Made by a program: the position numbers and the translations under genes | Notes under the pieces: model-generated | The model's database searches: none | The model's input: the letters and a program-made list of their open reading frames with translations, nothing else | What the model was told of the DNA's origin: nothing | Shown: piece by piece, positions 44,739 through 54,279 of the stretch | How positions within the stretch are numbered: position 1 is the stretch's first letter | Layout: each line of letters starts with the position of its first letter | NCBI RefSeq assembly: GCF_000169175.1 | Contig: NZ_AAWS01000032.1 | Coordinates: 1-64,000, forward strand | Source of the DNA: Microscilla marina ATCC 23134 | GTDB taxonomy: Bacteria; Bacteroidota; Bacteroidia; Cytophagales; Microscillaceae | DNA: 64,000 bases | Reading direction: 5' to 3'

Positions 44739-45527
44739 ATGCAACTTGACCACATTGTTATATTAGTCAATAATCTGGAGCAAGCCGTGGCTGATTATAC
44801 GGCACAAGGGTTTACGGTGAGCCCTGGAGGTACCCATGCGGGAGGCATTTCACGCAATGCCTTGATTCACTTTCAGGATGACACTTTTCTGGAATTGCTG
44901 GAGTTGAGGGTAGTGCCCCGCACTGAGTTTTTGCGTCAAATGCACGAACGAGGTTTGTTGAGGGCATACCAACCCAGCGCCAAATATGGAATGGCGCACC
45001 GTTTTTATGGTCGGGTACTCGATTTGCGTAAACATCAACCACAAGCTGAGGGTATCACCGATTTTTGTTTGTTGGTTTCTAATCAAACACATGCTCATTT
45101 GAAGAGCCGTTTACCGCTCACCCCACCTTTTGGTGCCAGCCGCCTACGCCCCGACGGGCAAACAATAAGCTGGAAAATGTACACTCCCTTAGAGGAGGTT
45201 TTGCCTTTTTTTCGGACCGACTATCACCCAAAAATAGTGCGCGAACCCGCCGCTTTACAGCACGCCAATAGGGGAGTGGGTATTCATAAAGTATGCTTGT
45301 TTACCGACGATTATGTACAGACTGTTCAGTGCTATAAGCAATTGTTACCAGAAGTTGAGCCGGATGCCAATGCAACAGCGACGTTATTTGAGCTAACCAG
45401 AGGAAGTATAGAAGTGATCGATAGTGAGACTACCACCCGCACCTACGAAATGACTCAGGCTCAGACCAAAGGCATTGGCAGGTTTGGGGTAGTGCTCAAT
45501 ACTGATGAAGGATATATGCATTTGTAA
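44739..45527 (+). CDS. Glyoxalase-like (VOC superfamily) protein
   Basis: A 262-residue cytosolic protein beginning MQLDHIVILVNNLEQAVADY, the first beta-alpha unit of a VOC/glyoxalase_3 domain, with the likely metal-binding His4. It continues GFTVSPGGTHAGGISRNALI and FLELLELR (second ligand Glu). The second half starts GVGIHKVCLFTDDYVQTVQC and repeats the module (SIEVIDSE). So it is a two-module protein able to form one metal site. Substrate unknown; family members act on lyso-lipids, catechols and toxic metabolites. Single-gene unit. Confidence 0.8.
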   Translation: MQLDHIVILVNNLEQAVADYTAQGFTVSPGGTHAGGISRNALIHFQDDTFLELLELRVVPRTEFLRQMHERGLLRAYQPSAKYGMAHRFYGRVLDLRKHQPQAEGITDFCLLVSNQTHAHLKSRLPLTPPFGASRLRPDGQTISWKMYTPLEEVLPFFRTDYHPKIVREPAALQHANRGVGIHKVCLFTDDYVQTVQCYKQLLPEVEPDANATATLFELTRGSIEVIDSETTTRTYEMTQAQTKGIGRFGVVLNTDEGYMHL

Positions 45528-45647
45528 ATAGTACCTTAACCACTAAATACCTAGCCCGTTATTTCGGCGATTTTTTAAGTGCGTCAGAAAACAAAACTCA
45601 TCCCAAATAAGAGGGCGTTTACTTAATGTTTAAGGTAATAGGTCGAT

Positions 45648-48600
45648 TTACTGCTTTATCAAAGGCTTGTAAATCAACATTGTACCTAATTTGATTTGTA
45701 ACATATATTTGCCAGTAGGCAAGCCTTTCACCGATAAGGTGGGTACAGTACCAGCGGCAAATGTCTTGGTTTTTATGCGTTGCCCGGTGACGTTGTACAG
45801 TGTTGCTACCATTGACTTTGGTTGATTCAACGGAAGTATAATTCTTACCTGATCATTAGCAGGGTTAGGATAAACCACCGTCTGACTGGCAATTTGCTGA
45901 GCTTCTGGGGTGCCCACATATACCAGACTTTGCAATTCGCCTGGCTCCGATTCTCCGAACTTGTTATAAGAAAATACCCTATAATAATACTGAACGCCTT
46001 CTTCAAGATCAGAATCTTGGTGGGTGGTGGCTGTCAGGTCACTAATATCGGCAATTTCTTGAAAGTTGTCCGTGTTTCCATCCGATCGCTTGATCCTAAA
46101 ACCTTGTACATTGCTAATGTCACTTGGGGTAGCCCAGGTAATGGTCAAGGCGTTGCGGGTAGTATTGGTAGTGGTGGCAGGTAATATTACCGGAGTAATG
46201 TTTACATCAGTAGGCGAACTGGGTGGTTTTACCGAAACACTCTCTAAGCGAATGGTATAAGTAGCTTCATCGGAGTCGTTATTACTAATGGTAATTTGAG
46301 CGGTTTTGGCACCTAAACTAGTACTTACAGGAGCAAAGTTTACCTTTATAAGCGTAGAGTCTTCACCGTTGATAGTAGAAACAGTAGTAGATAAGTCAAG
46401 GTTAAACTCGTTGGCATCGGTACCTCCCAGGCTTGCCAAAGGGTTTCCGTTGAGTGTCAGGTTTGCTTGTCCTTGGTTTTTGATGTACAACTCTATGCTG
46501 CGTACATTCAATGCGGCAGTTGTGTCCATCTTAATAGTGTCACCCGACAGTATTTCCTTGCCATCATATAAGACTGCTATTTCGGAGCTGGCAGGTGCAG
46601 CGGCAGTTCCCGTAAGGTTAATGGTATAAGTGCTTTCATCTGAGTCGTTGCTCCGAATGGTCAAAGTACCAGTTTTGTTACCAGTGGTGGTAGGTCTAAA
46701 GTTTACCTGAATGGTAACAGCATCTCCCGCTGGAACCTCAAGGTTAGTTAATGGAGTACTGATGCTAAAATTAGTATTACCTGACGATATGGTGGGTTGT
46801 TCGGTCAAAGTAAGGGGCACAGGTCCCGTGTTTTGAATGGTCAGGGTTTGCTGAAGCGCATCGTTCCCCAAGGTGTAGTTCCCCATATTTACCGTGCTGT
46901 TGTTGGGTTTGTCAGTGCTAAACTGATCTTGTACATTAATTTCTGGTTCTGCCCCTTGTCCGGTAAGGATAATTGTATAAGTACCCTCATCAAAATCATT
47001 GTTTTGAATGGTAAGCGTCGCTGTATGGGTGCCTACTGACGTAGGGGTATATTCTACTGTAAAAGTGGTATTGCCTAATGCTCCTATAGTGCTCCCTACA
47101 GTTGGTTGGTTAGTTACTGTAAAATGGCTATTGTCCGAAATGTCTACTACCGGGTTGCCCTGAAGAGTAAGCGAAACATTAGAAGAAGTATTGAGAATAG
47201 CCAATGTTTTGGACGAGGTTTTATTGACAGCTTGTGCCCCAAAATCGATCGAGTTACCGCTGGCTACACTTGCACCGCTATTTTGTATGTCTATTTCTGG
47301 CAGTTCGCTTACGGTAACTTGTAGCGGAAAAACAAAAGTACTTTGGTTACAGTCGTTGGTGAGTATCGTTATATTGTTGTCTTTTATGCCAGGAGGCCCA
47401 TTAAGAGATAATGTAAAGGTAGTAAGGTCGTTTGGGTTAAGCGAGGTAATGGTAGGTGTAGTAAGGACATAGTCGTCGTTGTTTTCAGACAACACACCAG
47501 AGATGTTAAGTGTACCAGTTCCCGTATTTTTTATGGTATAAGCCAAAGTAAACGTTTGATTGGCAGGTATAGGCCCTACTCTTGTATTGTTGGCTGAGCT
47601 TATGCTGCCCCCGTTGCTTATGGCAACACCATTGCCCAATACTTCTAAGGCCGCAGGCGAGATGGCACTACACTCATTGGTGCGTTGGTTGGCGCGGTCA
47701 GCATCTATAAAGTTAGACATGAGCCCCGAGCTGCTCGGTGTTCCGTGATTATTTCCCGTGGCGTCGTTTACCTGGGCAACCGTTGCGTTGTTGCCATAAG
47801 GTAAACCATCGTTGAGTTTGTAATAGGCAGTGAGGCAAGGAGGCAAAGGGCTTACAAGTTTACAATCCTTAAAATTACTAATATCTGTAGCACTTCTGAC
47901 CGCCTTCCAAACTCTTACTTCACTGATGGATCCATTCAAAAACGCGGTGGGAACTTTATCTGTATTTCCTCCAATCCATACTGGGTCGTCATTTGTATTG
48001 ATATTGCTGGAAAAAGTGACACTGTTATCCGGGATTCCATCAATATACAGTTTTATGTTTTTTATAAAGGCTTGTCTACCATCAAATACAAGGGCTACAT
48101 GGTGCCATTTGCCATCATTGAAGTCTACAGCGCTAGACGCAGTCAATTCGCCCCCTTGGTACAAAAATGCTGCCCTGACACTGCCTCCATCTTCTTTGAG
48201 GTTGAGCTCCCAGGCATCGTCTCCTTTGGTGATAATACCTTTAGTGTCGCCAGTAGTCAAAAGATTATTGAGTTTTACCCAGCACTCAATGGTCAATTCA
48301 TTGGTAAAGTCAAAATTAGCTTCATTAGGCAGTTCTATGTGATCATTGAGTCCGTCAAATGACAATCCACCATTAAATGTAGCATTGTTTTGAAAAATAT
48401 AAGCTGCGCCTGCTTCGGTGATAGGAGTGTTACCATTGGCATCTTTAGTTTCGGTAGGAGCACCTACTATGGCATGGTCATCATCTATAGCTACCGAGTT
48501 ACCAAACGTTGCCGCTGCTTGTCGATCTGTTGCCACTATTTTTTTGGTTTGCACCCAAGTACCAGCAGCGTCTAAATGAAAAATATAGGCGGCTCCTGCG

Positions 48601-49724
48601 TCGTTCAAATCACTTTGATTGTTTGGATCATAATCTTCTCCTCGAGCCCCTACTATGACATTATTGCCAGAAACACCCACTGCACAGCCAAAATTATCTT
48701 GTACTTTACGTTCTTTCGCCACTATTTTAACTTCGTAGTTCCAAATGCCCCCAGTACCACGTTTGAACACATAAGCAGCCCCAGCATTGTCTAAAAGGTT
48801 GCCCCCTATTGCATCTTGGTCGTCGTTGTGAGCGCCTACTACTGCTATGTCATCGTCTATAGCTACCGAAAAACCAAACTGGTCGTTAGAATCTTGGTCA
48901 CCCGCCAGAGCCGTGATGTTGGCTTTTTCATCCCATCCTCCTCCACCGAGGCGTTCAAAAATATACGCACTTCCCAAACCTCCACCCTTAAAAGGTGCCC
49001 CCACTATTAAACGTTCTTTGTGTATGGCTACCGAATAGCCAAAGTTGTCACCAGAAGTTTTATCGCTTGCTCCTATCTTGTTGTTTTCTTCCCATACTGT
49101 AGTGGAAGGGTTTCGCTCAAATATATACGCTGCTCCTGTATCGCCACCCCCGTCATCATGGCGATATGCCCCTACTACAGCATAGCCATCACTGGAAATA
49201 CCCACCGAAAAACCAAACAAATCAGTGCTAACCCCATCGCTGGCAGTCACCCTTTCTTTTAGACTCCATTTGTCTGTTCCAGTGTCAAACTCAAAAATAT
49301 AAGCGGCTCCTTTGTTTGAGTTGTCCAATGCTGCCCCTACAATCAAGTAATCGCCTGATATACTAACCGCACTTCCAAATTGGGCACCAGGTGCGCGGTT
49401 GGGAGGGGGAGCTGCTATTTTTTGATGAAGTACCCAAGTTCCATCATTTTGTTTTTTGAATATATACGCTGCTCCAGAATTGTCCATTGAGTTAGCATTA
49501 TTTTCGTCTTGATCTTCCAGTTGGGCACCTATTACGGCAAAGGTACCCGAAATACTGACCGAGTTACCTACCTGGTCGCTGGCAAAGCGGTCGTTGGCAA
49601 CCCCTTTAAACGCCTGCACAAAGTTTTGAGATTGTGTGGGAGCAGCCAATGCGCATACTATCGCCAGAGCGGCAATAGATTGATAAAAATAGTGTGAAAA
49701 ATTATTGACAAGAGTGTTGAACAT
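45648..49724 (-). CDS. Giant secreted FG-GAP/LamG/choice-of-anchor-D protein with T9SS tail
   Basis: A 1358-residue protein. Signal peptide ends near LAAPTQSQ (residues 1-32). Residues 35-445 are seven FG-GAP (integrin-alpha-like) repeats, each with a FGxSVxIxxxxxIVGA motif (FGSAVSISGDYLIVGA, FGYSVAIHKERLIVGA) and AGAAYIF. Residues 450-675 are a LamG/concanavalin-like domain (DHIELPNEANFDFTNELTIE). Residues 690-1165 are four choice-of-anchor-D (ASPM/HYDIN-like) domains (LTIQNNDFDEGTYTIILTG, LTIRSNDSDESTYTINLTG). A fibronectin type III domain spans about 1170-1265, and the T9SS type A sorting domain about 1278-1358 (VVYPNPANDQVRI). Predicted to be secreted through T9SS to the cell surface, likely for adhesion or polymer binding. 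Intact. Confidence 0.92.
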   Translation of the reverse strand: MFNTLVNNFSHYFYQSIAALAIVCALAAPTQSQNFVQAFKGVANDRFASDQVGNSVSISGTFAVIGAQLEDQDENNANSMDNSGAAYIFKKQNDGTWVLHQKIAAPPPNRAPGAQFGSAVSISGDYLIVGAALDNSNKGAAYIFEFDTGTDKWSLKERVTASDGVSTDLFGFSVGISSDGYAVVGAYRHDDGGGDTGAAYIFERNPSTTVWEENNKIGASDKTSGDNFGYSVAIHKERLIVGAPFKGGGLGSAYIFERLGGGGWDEKANITALAGDQDSNDQFGFSVAIDDDIAVVGAHNDDQDAIGGNLLDNAGAAYVFKRGTGGIWNYEVKIVAKERKVQDNFGCAVGVSGNNVIVGARGEDYDPNNQSDLNDAGAAYIFHLDAAGTWVQTKKIVATDRQAAATFGNSVAIDDDHAIVGAPTETKDANGNTPITEAGAAYIFQNNATFNGGLSFDGLNDHIELPNEANFDFTNELTIECWVKLNNLLTTGDTKGIITKGDDAWELNLKEDGGSVRAAFLYQGGELTASSAVDFNDGKWHHVALVFDGRQAFIKNIKLYIDGIPDNSVTFSSNINTNDDPVWIGGNTDKVPTAFLNGSISEVRVWKAVRSATDISNFKDCKLVSPLPPCLTAYYKLNDGLPYGNNATVAQVNDATGNNHGTPSSSGLMSNFIDADRANQRTNECSAISPAALEVLGNGVAISNGGSISSANNTRVGPIPANQTFTLAYTIKNTGTGTLNISGVLSENNDDYVLTTPTITSLNPNDLTTFTLSLNGPPGIKDNNITILTNDCNQSTFVFPLQVTVSELPEIDIQNSGASVASGNSIDFGAQAVNKTSSKTLAILNTSSNVSLTLQGNPVVDISDNSHFTVTNQPTVGSTIGALGNTTFTVEYTPTSVGTHTATLTIQNNDFDEGTYTIILTGQGAEPEINVQDQFSTDKPNNSTVNMGNYTLGNDALQQTLTIQNTGPVPLTLTEQPTISSGNTNFSISTPLTNLEVPAGDAVTIQVNFRPTTTGNKTGTLTIRSNDSDESTYTINLTGTAAAPASSEIAVLYDGKEILSGDTIKMDTTAALNVRSIELYIKNQGQANLTLNGNPLASLGGTDANEFNLDLSTTVSTINGEDSTLIKVNFAPVSTSLGAKTAQITISNNDSDEATYTIRLESVSVKPPSSPTDVNITPVILPATTTNTTRNALTITWATPSDISNVQGFRIKRSDGNTDNFQEIADISDLTATTHQDSDLEEGVQYYYRVFSYNKFGESEPGELQSLVYVGTPEAQQIASQTVVYPNPANDQVRIILPLNQPKSMVATLYNVTGQRIKTKTFAAGTVPTLSVKGLPTGKYMLQIKLGTMLIYKPLIKQ

Positions 49725-50166
49725 TGCGTCTTTTATTTTTTGAATGAAGTCGTGTTATTAAATGTATGTGTCTGAGAATGTCGAGCCATGCAACGACAAT
49801 GATATTTAAGGTATAGTGTCTTTTAATAATAAGTCTTGATTGAGCGTCTTGTACTGTGCTCTTATTATAGCAGACGTTGATAGTGTGGGATAGTTATACA
49901 AAAATACAACACAAAGCTTAATTTAGGAAGAAATTCAGGGGTTGCGTATCGCTAAAAGTGTGGACGATGCCTTGACCACATATAGGCTTGCCGGAGAGGG
50001 AAAAAGCCAATAGTAATGCTTATGGTTTGGCAGCTTAGAATTCAAAATAAATATTGAAATTGTACCAACACTTTTTGCCAACAGGTATAAATACTCCTGA
50101 TACTTTTGTAAATCTTTCGATTCTTGGTATTATTGACCTCTAAAAAATATCGAATAAAGGCTACTT
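49725..50166. other. Divergent intergenic region upstream of the UbiB-like gene
   Basis: About 440 bases between the surface-protein gene and the kinase-like gene, read divergently. No open frame. A TACTTTTG element is at 50101-50108 for the plus-strand gene; a CAAAGCTT near 49913 is only a 7/8 match for the minus strand. Confidence 0.4.
50101..50108 (+). promoter_or_regulatory. -7 promoter element for the UbiB-like gene
   Basis: TACTTTTG matches TAnnTTTG; predicted start near 50115, leader of about 50 bases. A TTG stands 23 bases upstream, slightly far. Confidence 0.4.
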
Positions 50167-51849
50167 ATGCGTTTTGTTAAAACGAAAAAAATTGCAAGGG
50201 TTGGTAAAATTGTCCAAACTTTAGTAAAGTATGGATTTACAGATGTGATAGATAGTACTGCGCTTGGTAAGCTGGTAGCTACAGGAAAAGAACCTTCTGA
50301 AGGCTCTATGGCTTCTTACTCCAAGTGGGAACGCATACGCATGGTGGTAGAAGAGCTAGGCCCTACTTTTATCAAACTTGCCCAATTGTTGAGCAACCGC
50401 CCCGATGTTTTGCCCGCCGAACTTATCACCGAGTTTGAAAAACTACAAGACAAAGTGCCTCCTTTTGATGTAGAGATTGCCAAAAAAATGGTAGAAGAAG
50501 AGTTGAAAAAACCTTTAGAAGAGGTTTTTTCTTATTTCGACCACCAAACCCTGGGATCAGCCTCGATAGGGCAAGTGCATCGTGCCCGCCTCAAAACCGG
50601 AGAGAATGTAGTAGTAAAAGTACAGCGCCCCAACATTATCAACAGGGTAAGAACTGATTTGGCGCTCTTGCGTGATTTTGTGAAAATGAGCGAAAACTAC
50701 TTCAAACGATTAGGCATACTGAACCCACTGGAAGTAGTAGAAACTTTCCGCGAAGCCATTGAAAGCGAACTGGATTACTCTAACGAACTGGGCAATATGG
50801 AGCAGTTTCGTAAGATATACCGCAGTTATCACAGTTTTTATATACCCAAACCTTACAGCCAATATTCAACAAAAAAAGTGCTGGTGATTGAGTTTATCAG
50901 TGGTTGCAAAATTACCGATATACCACAGTTGGAAGCTTGGGGGCTGGTGCCCGAAAAAGTAGCCGAAAATGGCATAGATGTTTACCTTACTCAAATATTT
51001 CAGACGGGGATATTTCACGCCGACCCACACCCTGGCAATATCATCATTCGACCCAATGGGGTGGTAGTGCTCATTGACTTTGGAATGGTAGGCAGGCTTA
51101 CCCAAGACCATAAAGTGGGTTTTGCCGGAATGCTCATTGGTTTGGCGCAGCAAAATGCCCACGCAATGGCTACCAATATTCAGAAACTTGCTATAGGCAG
51201 CGAAATAGTTGATTTGCAGCTGTTTCAGCAAGACATACAAGAATTGATTGACTACTACTTTGCCTTGCCCGATGAAGACTCTACGATTTCGGCGTTTTCG
51301 GGACGCTTCCAACAGGTAATTTATAAATATAAATTGTCGGTACCTGGGTCGGTATTTCTAATACTGAGAGCCTTGGCTATATTAGAGGGCATAGGCACGG
51401 TGTTACACCCCAATTTTCAAACCCTGGAGTTTATCAAACCCTACGGTACTAAGTTACTTGCCGAGCAGTTTTCTTTCAAAAACATTCGAACCAGCGCCCA
51501 AACCAGCTTCTCTCAGTTGCTTTCTCTCTTGTATGTATTTCCTACCGAAGCCCGTTACATTCTTAAACAATTGCGATCGGGTAAAATACATATCAATTAT
51601 GACATTCAAAATCCGCAGCTTTTTCTCAACAAAGCCGACTCTATTACCAACCGTTTGGTACTTACTTTGTTGATTTGTGCTTTGATGCTATCATCTTCTA
51701 TTGTTATGACGGTGAATTTTGGTAAAAAAATGCCTGCACCTTATGGAATGCCTTTGGTGAGTCTGGTGGGTTTTGGACTGGCTACTTTGTTAAGTCTGGC
51801 CTTGTGGCGAATGGTGCGTAAACGTAAGCCCAAAGAGGAGGAGTTTTAG
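50167..51849 (+). CDS. ABC1/UbiB-family atypical kinase
   Basis: A 560-residue membrane-linked protein of the AarF/UbiB/ADCK family, needed for ubiquinone or menaquinone synthesis in other organisms. Motifs: GPTFIKLAQLLSNRPDVLP (residues 65-83), the A-rich loop region LGSASIGQVHRARL (129-142), the Lys in VVVKVQRP, ESELDYSNELGN, the loop FHADPHPGNIII and the metal-binding IDFGMVGRL. The C-terminus has two membrane segments (LVLTLLICALMLSSSIV and MPLVSLVGFGLATLLSLALW). In the KxGQ motif the Gly is replaced by Ala (KLAQ, 70-73). No quinone-synthesis genes are adjacent. Confidence 0.9.
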   Translation: MRFVKTKKIARVGKIVQTLVKYGFTDVIDSTALGKLVATGKEPSEGSMASYSKWERIRMVVEELGPTFIKLAQLLSNRPDVLPAELITEFEKLQDKVPPFDVEIAKKMVEEELKKPLEEVFSYFDHQTLGSASIGQVHRARLKTGENVVVKVQRPNIINRVRTDLALLRDFVKMSENYFKRLGILNPLEVVETFREAIESELDYSNELGNMEQFRKIYRSYHSFYIPKPYSQYSTKKVLVIEFISGCKITDIPQLEAWGLVPEKVAENGIDVYLTQIFQTGIFHADPHPGNIIIRPNGVVVLIDFGMVGRLTQDHKVGFAGMLIGLAQQNAHAMATNIQKLAIGSEIVDLQLFQQDIQELIDYYFALPDEDSTISAFSGRFQQVIYKYKLSVPGSVFLILRALAILEGIGTVLHPNFQTLEFIKPYGTKLLAEQFSFKNIRTSAQTSFSQLLSLLYVFPTEARYILKQLRSGKIHINYDIQNPQLFLNKADSITNRLVLTLLICALMLSSSIVMTVNFGKKMPAPYGMPLVSLVGFGLATLLSLALWRMVRKRKPKEEEF

Positions 51850-51896
51850 ATAAAACCCTGACAAATAATGACTTCATTGCCAGGGTTCAACCATGA

Positions 51897-52325
51897 TTAT
51901 TTTTTATACACTTTGGCAAGTTTTAGGGCAAAACTATGCATTTTTACTCCGTTCGAGTTAGACCAAACTCCTTTGTACCAACCCTTGGCGCTTGTGCCAC
52001 TGAACGAACCAGTAAATTTTCGTTGAGCATCGTGAATTACATATTCATTCACCGTCATTTTTTTGGTAGAGTGATCGTAGCTTCCTACAAAGCTAATTGT
52101 ACCATTTTTGCCTGAGCCATAATAGTATTCACCTGCCACACTGCCATCGTTATCGTCCCAATAAAACCCCATGGTAATGTTCCGGGTTTTCTGGCCAATT
52201 TTCATAGTGCCTTTATACAAAAAATGCAAAGGTTTTTTCCACCTTACCTGGGCAAAAGAAGTGGTGGTGATCATCATTCCGCCCATAAAGAAAGCAATGA
52301 GCAATACCTTGGAAAACTGTTTCAT
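51897..52325 (-). CDS. Small secreted protein of unknown function
   Basis: A 142-residue product from ATG (MKQFSKVLLIAFFMGGMMIT, signal peptide ending SFAQ); the frame is open 12 codons upstream without signal features. The mature part is beta-rich, with repeated Gly/Tyr strands: LYKGTMKIGQKTRNITMGFY, GSVAGEYYYGSGKNGTISFV and GSFSGTSAKGWYKGVWSNSN. This suggests a small up-and-down barrel of lipocalin type. It ends 48 bases from the convergent UbiB-like gene, with a weak AACCCTG/CAGGGTT inverted repeat between. Confidence 0.7.
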   Translation of the reverse strand: MKQFSKVLLIAFFMGGMMITTTSFAQVRWKKPLHFLYKGTMKIGQKTRNITMGFYWDDNDGSVAGEYYYGSGKNGTISFVGSYDHSTKKMTVNEYVIHDAQRKFTGSFSGTSAKGWYKGVWSNSNGVKMHSFALKLAKVYKK

Positions 52326-52691
52326 AATTGTAATTTGTTTAAGAGTTTGTCTAAAATTCACCTAATAGGCGCTTTATGCGATTTTTGCTCTCATATATTG
52401 TTTAAATTTATCTGCAATAGCTAGGCTATTACCTCAAAATTAGTTTAAATGCCAATTTTCAAAGGTGAAACAGAGCTCGCTAAAGCTCGGTTTAACGCAT
52501 CTGAGTACAAAACTCATCAGAAATCACGCTAAATACGAAAATTTAAACAAACTCTAAGGTTGCAAGGTTCGAGTTACAAGTGTTTGCTTATGACTCAACA
52601 TGGGTTGTTAAGTACCGAGGTAGCATCTAATGAGTAGCGTAGGTTACTATGAGTAAGTTGTCTTTATTTGTCGCTTAAAGCTCATTACTTT
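52326..52691. other. Intergenic region with degenerate inverted element
   Basis: About 365 bases with no credible frame. Around 52563-52680 are words resembling the arms at 24421-24500: GAGTTACAAG on one side and TTTGTCGCTTAAAGCTC on the other. No terminator with a T run seen for the porin-like gene ending at 52692. Confidence 0.4.
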
Positions 52692-54002
52692 CTAAAAATT
52701 AACCTGATACTGAAGTACCCACATCCCTTTGCTTTCTGTATTTACGGATTCGCCAGCGCTATTGGTGGTAAATACAGGGCGATTTTGATAAACCATCGAC
52801 ATTTTTGATTGATGTCCCTTAATCAACCAGTTAGCGCCTAGCTCCCACATTATTACTGCATCCTTGAAGGCGTCATAGTTAGAGTATTGCACCACACCAA
52901 ATGGCTGGAGGGTGCCATACTTGCCCAACAAGTCTTTGTTAAACAAGTACCCTACCTGTGAATACACCGTATTGCCCGAGCCTATCATAGGAAAACCATT
53001 GCCCGAACCATTGATGGATGTATTGGCTCCTATAGCGGGGTTCATAACACCTACATTACGGAAATAGTTGAAGCCCATATCGGTACTAAAAAACCCGGCA
53101 TAAGCCGTAATTGCATTGCCTTGCTCGCTCAGCGGATAGTCAAAAAATGCGTCTACTGCCCATAGTGTCAGGTCTTGGCGAATAGTATCCGATGCATTAT
53201 TGTTGAGGCGCCACATAGCGTTGGGTTGATAAATGATGCCTCCACCAATAGTAAATACTTTTTTTGTGCCCAAATAGCTTCCTGTATTATAAGGGGTACG
53301 ATTAGACTCGTGTTCCATCAACTGATACTTTACATAAGCCTGGCTTTGTACCTGGGGTGGGTCGGCGCTAAAATTGGTAGCAGTAGTGGGAGCATCATAC
53401 ACTGCCAATGGTTTACTCAGGGCTACCCGGTAGTCTATTTTGCCTACCTGTCCCTTGGCATAAATGCTTAGCTTTCGCAAAAACTGGTCGGTTTGATCAG
53501 CCGTCGATTGCTGGAAAAGGGGAGTATCCAGCGCCAGTAAGCTACCAATACTGGGTGAGGCATAGCGGGCAAAGCCAGTCCAGGCAGTAAGCCCCATACC
53601 TAAGTGAAACGCCCGGTTTGTGTGGTACTCTATAAGGGCATCATGAAAAAATGCCCCTGATTTACGAGGACCTTGGTAGCTAAAGTTGTTTTGCCCAAAT
53701 TGGGTATAAAAAAACACCTGATCAGTTATTTGTCCAAACAATTGTAAACGGGTTCGACGCAAGCCAATGTCAAATGTGTTGGGTTCGGTAATGCCATTGG
53801 TGGTGCCAGGGTTGTTTTCGTTGTAACGTACCCACACCTGGTTCAAAAAAGTAAGCCTGACATAGTGTGAGCCATTTTTGTTTAAACGAAACTTAATTTT
53901 GCCATCATCCAGTAGTGGGTTTTGGGCAAAGGTAAGCCCGGAAAGCTGTAACATTAGAAAAAACAAAAAAGTGGTGTAGTAACCTTTTTTTGATCGAGTC
54001 AT
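52692..54002 (-). CDS. Porin-like outer-membrane beta-barrel
   Basis: A 436-residue protein with a signal peptide (YYTTFLFFLMLQLSGLTFAQ). The mature chain alternates polar and hydrophobic residues in many strands rich in Gly, Tyr and Phe (YVRLTFLNQVWVRYNENN, RRTRLQLFGQITDQVFFYTQ, VFTIGGGIIYQPNAMWRL), ending in an aromatic residue (GMWVLQYQVNF), as outer-membrane barrels do. It resembles phosphate-selective porins O/P. Substrate not determined. Its start is 278 bases from the divergent lipoprotein gene. Confidence 0.75.
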   Translation of the reverse strand: MTRSKKGYYTTFLFFLMLQLSGLTFAQNPLLDDGKIKFRLNKNGSHYVRLTFLNQVWVRYNENNPGTTNGITEPNTFDIGLRRTRLQLFGQITDQVFFYTQFGQNNFSYQGPRKSGAFFHDALIEYHTNRAFHLGMGLTAWTGFARYASPSIGSLLALDTPLFQQSTADQTDQFLRKLSIYAKGQVGKIDYRVALSKPLAVYDAPTTATNFSADPPQVQSQAYVKYQLMEHESNRTPYNTGSYLGTKKVFTIGGGIIYQPNAMWRLNNNASDTIRQDLTLWAVDAFFDYPLSEQGNAITAYAGFFSTDMGFNYFRNVGVMNPAIGANTSINGSGNGFPMIGSGNTVYSQVGYLFNKDLLGKYGTLQPFGVVQYSNYDAFKDAVIMWELGANWLIKGHQSKMSMVYQNRPVFTTNSAGESVNTESKGMWVLQYQVNF

Positions 54003-54279
54003 TTCAGTTTTTTTTTGATGATTCTACAAAAGCATTAGAGCCCGTAAAGCTATGAAACTTAAGCTTGCCTGCAAATTTATCATCTGGCTTGTGCCTAAAT
54101 CTGTGTTTAAGTCTTACTTTCAGTACTTTACAGCGCATTGACAGTTCCAGGGCTGGCAGATCACAAATACTTTTTTTGCCTGACTTATAATTAAAAAAGT
54201 GCTTAAGTATTGAAGCTTTGCTTTTCATTTTAGGGGCAAATTTTTAACTTTCCGAACACTTAACTAAAGCGAATCCTTT

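Noticed and set aside
54004-54228. 74-codon frame just upstream of the porin-like gene
   Set aside because: No homology-like motif, odd composition, and a TAnnTTTG element for the porin gene (minus strand, 54072-54079) falls inside it, so it is more likely 5' leader and promoter region.
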